Source of the DNA: Euryarchaeota archaeon UBA556
Lineage (GTDB): Archaea; Thermoplasmatota; Poseidoniia; Poseidoniales; Thalassarchaeaceae
DNA length: 5,926 bases
Assembly: GCA_002494975.1 (NCBI GenBank)
Contig: DADI01000064.1
Location: 1,220 to 7,145, forward strand
Reading direction: 5' to 3'
The position numbers and the translations under genes are program-made. The notes under the pieces were generated by a model, which was given only the letters and a program-made list of their open reading frames with translations, had not been told where the DNA came from and did not search any database. Shown piece after piece: positions 5,493-5,926 of this stretch. The stretch's first letter is position 1. Each line of letters begins with the position of its first letter.

Positions 5493-5926
5493 ATGAAACT
5501 CCGAAGGAGTATGTTGTATAACCAGAACAATACGAATAATCAATCCGCGAAGAGTCGGAAAGCCCTCCTACTCGTCTTTTTGTTTGTGAGTTCTCTTTTT
5601 GTATCATTGGTACCTGCAGTTTCTGCATCTCACATAACACAATACGCTGTGCAAAGAGATCCCTCTTACATTTCTATAGGGGATCTTGACTGTGATGGAG
5701 ATAATGATATTGCATCTGCTAGTACTATGGGATTATTCATTACAGTCCTTTACAATGATGGTTCTGGAGGTTTTGCAGATAGACAAGACGTATTCATATC
5801 GAATAATGATTCACGAAGAGCTGGATTCATCGATACTGCAGATGGAACTCGTGTTGAAGTCGCTGATATCGATGGTGATGGAGTAAACGATTTAGTTTAT
5901 TATCAGCAAAATATTAGATTTGTAGG
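5493..5926 (+). CDS. Secreted FG-GAP/VCBS-repeat protein, N-terminal part
   Basis: The first 144 codons are present and the gene runs off the right edge. Residues 18-23 are charged (S-A-K-S-R-K) and residues 24-42 strongly hydrophobic. A Sec-type cleavage site fits after V-S-A at 43-45, so the protein is exported. The mature part has two Ca2+-loop repeats of the FG-GAP/VCBS kind: D-L-D-C-D-G-D-N-D-I (64-73) and D-I-D-G-D-G-V-N-D-L (125-134), each with Asp at alternating positions, separated by Y-N-D-G-S-G-G-F (87-94), a typical inter-loop turn. Such repeats build beta-propellers in surface proteins, often for adhesion or sugar binding; the specific role cannot be told from this fragment. ATG 5493 is preferred because it gives a basic start (MKLRRS) and follows the GAGGTGAT site; ATG 5511 is an alternative that would keep the signal peptide. 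Confidence 0.88.
   Translation, partial: MKLRRSMLYNQNNTNNQSAKSRKALLLVFLFVSSLFVSLVPAVSASHITQYAVQRDPSYISIGDLDCDGDNDIASASTMGLFITVLYNDGSGGFADRQDVFISNNDSRRAGFIDTADGTRVEVADIDGDGVNDLVYYQQNIRFV

Noticed and set aside
5686..5886. Plus-strand 66-codon frame, Met- and Leu-rich
   Set aside because: It is a shifted-frame shadow of the FG-GAP gene, whose frame is supported by a signal peptide and two Asp-rich loops.
1..5926. CRISPR array, insertion sequence, tRNA or defence system
   Set aside because: No regularly spaced direct repeats, transposase motifs, terminal repeats or cloverleaf-like sequences were seen on either strand by eye.

Overview
The window looks like a piece of a planktonic archaeal genome. 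It most resembles Marine Group II / Poseidoniia (Thermoplasmatota), but no rRNA or other marker is present, so this is inference. The grounds are an AT-rich composition, acidic proteins, AT-rich TATA-like boxes about 24-36 nt ahead of most start codons with no Shine-Dalgarno site (near-leaderless transcripts), one GAGGTGAT site matching the conserved 16S rRNA 3' end, and a secreted FG-GAP/VCBS-type protein.

Layout. Positions 485-1 (minus strand, cut by the window edge) encode the N-terminal gamma domain of a 2-oxoglutarate-type 2-oxoacid:acceptor oxidoreductase alpha subunit. A 156-bp divergent promoter region (486-641) carries two inverted repeats. Everything to the right is on the plus strand. 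At 642-1673 lies a membrane-anchored cyclophilin-type peptidyl-prolyl isomerase with a TPR-like cytoplasmic head. At 1739-4426 lies a full-length aconitase of the AcnA type. At 4476-5132 lies an unrecognised acidic 218-residue protein. The stretch from 5133 to 5492 is mostly non-coding, but it holds what looks like a self-contained small transcription unit: a TATA box at 5202-5208, a 28-codon ORF at 5231-5317 and a T-tract terminator near 5378-5384. From 5493 to the right edge is the start of a secreted protein with a clear signal peptide and two FG-GAP/VCBS-like Ca2+-binding loops.

How the genes fit together. Aconitase (citrate to isocitrate) and the 2-oxoacid oxidoreductase (probably 2-oxoglutarate to succinyl-CoA with reduced ferredoxin) act in the same arm of the TCA cycle and lie 1.25 kb apart on opposite strands. 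The cyclophilin and the FG-GAP protein act outside the membrane and have no evident metabolic link. Each plus-strand gene has its own candidate promoter in its upstream gap (49-65 bp between the first three), so this looks like a run of single genes rather than one operon.

No CRISPR array, mobile element, tRNA or rRNA was found. The most unusual item is the 28-codon mini-gene. No clearly new multi-gene system is visible.
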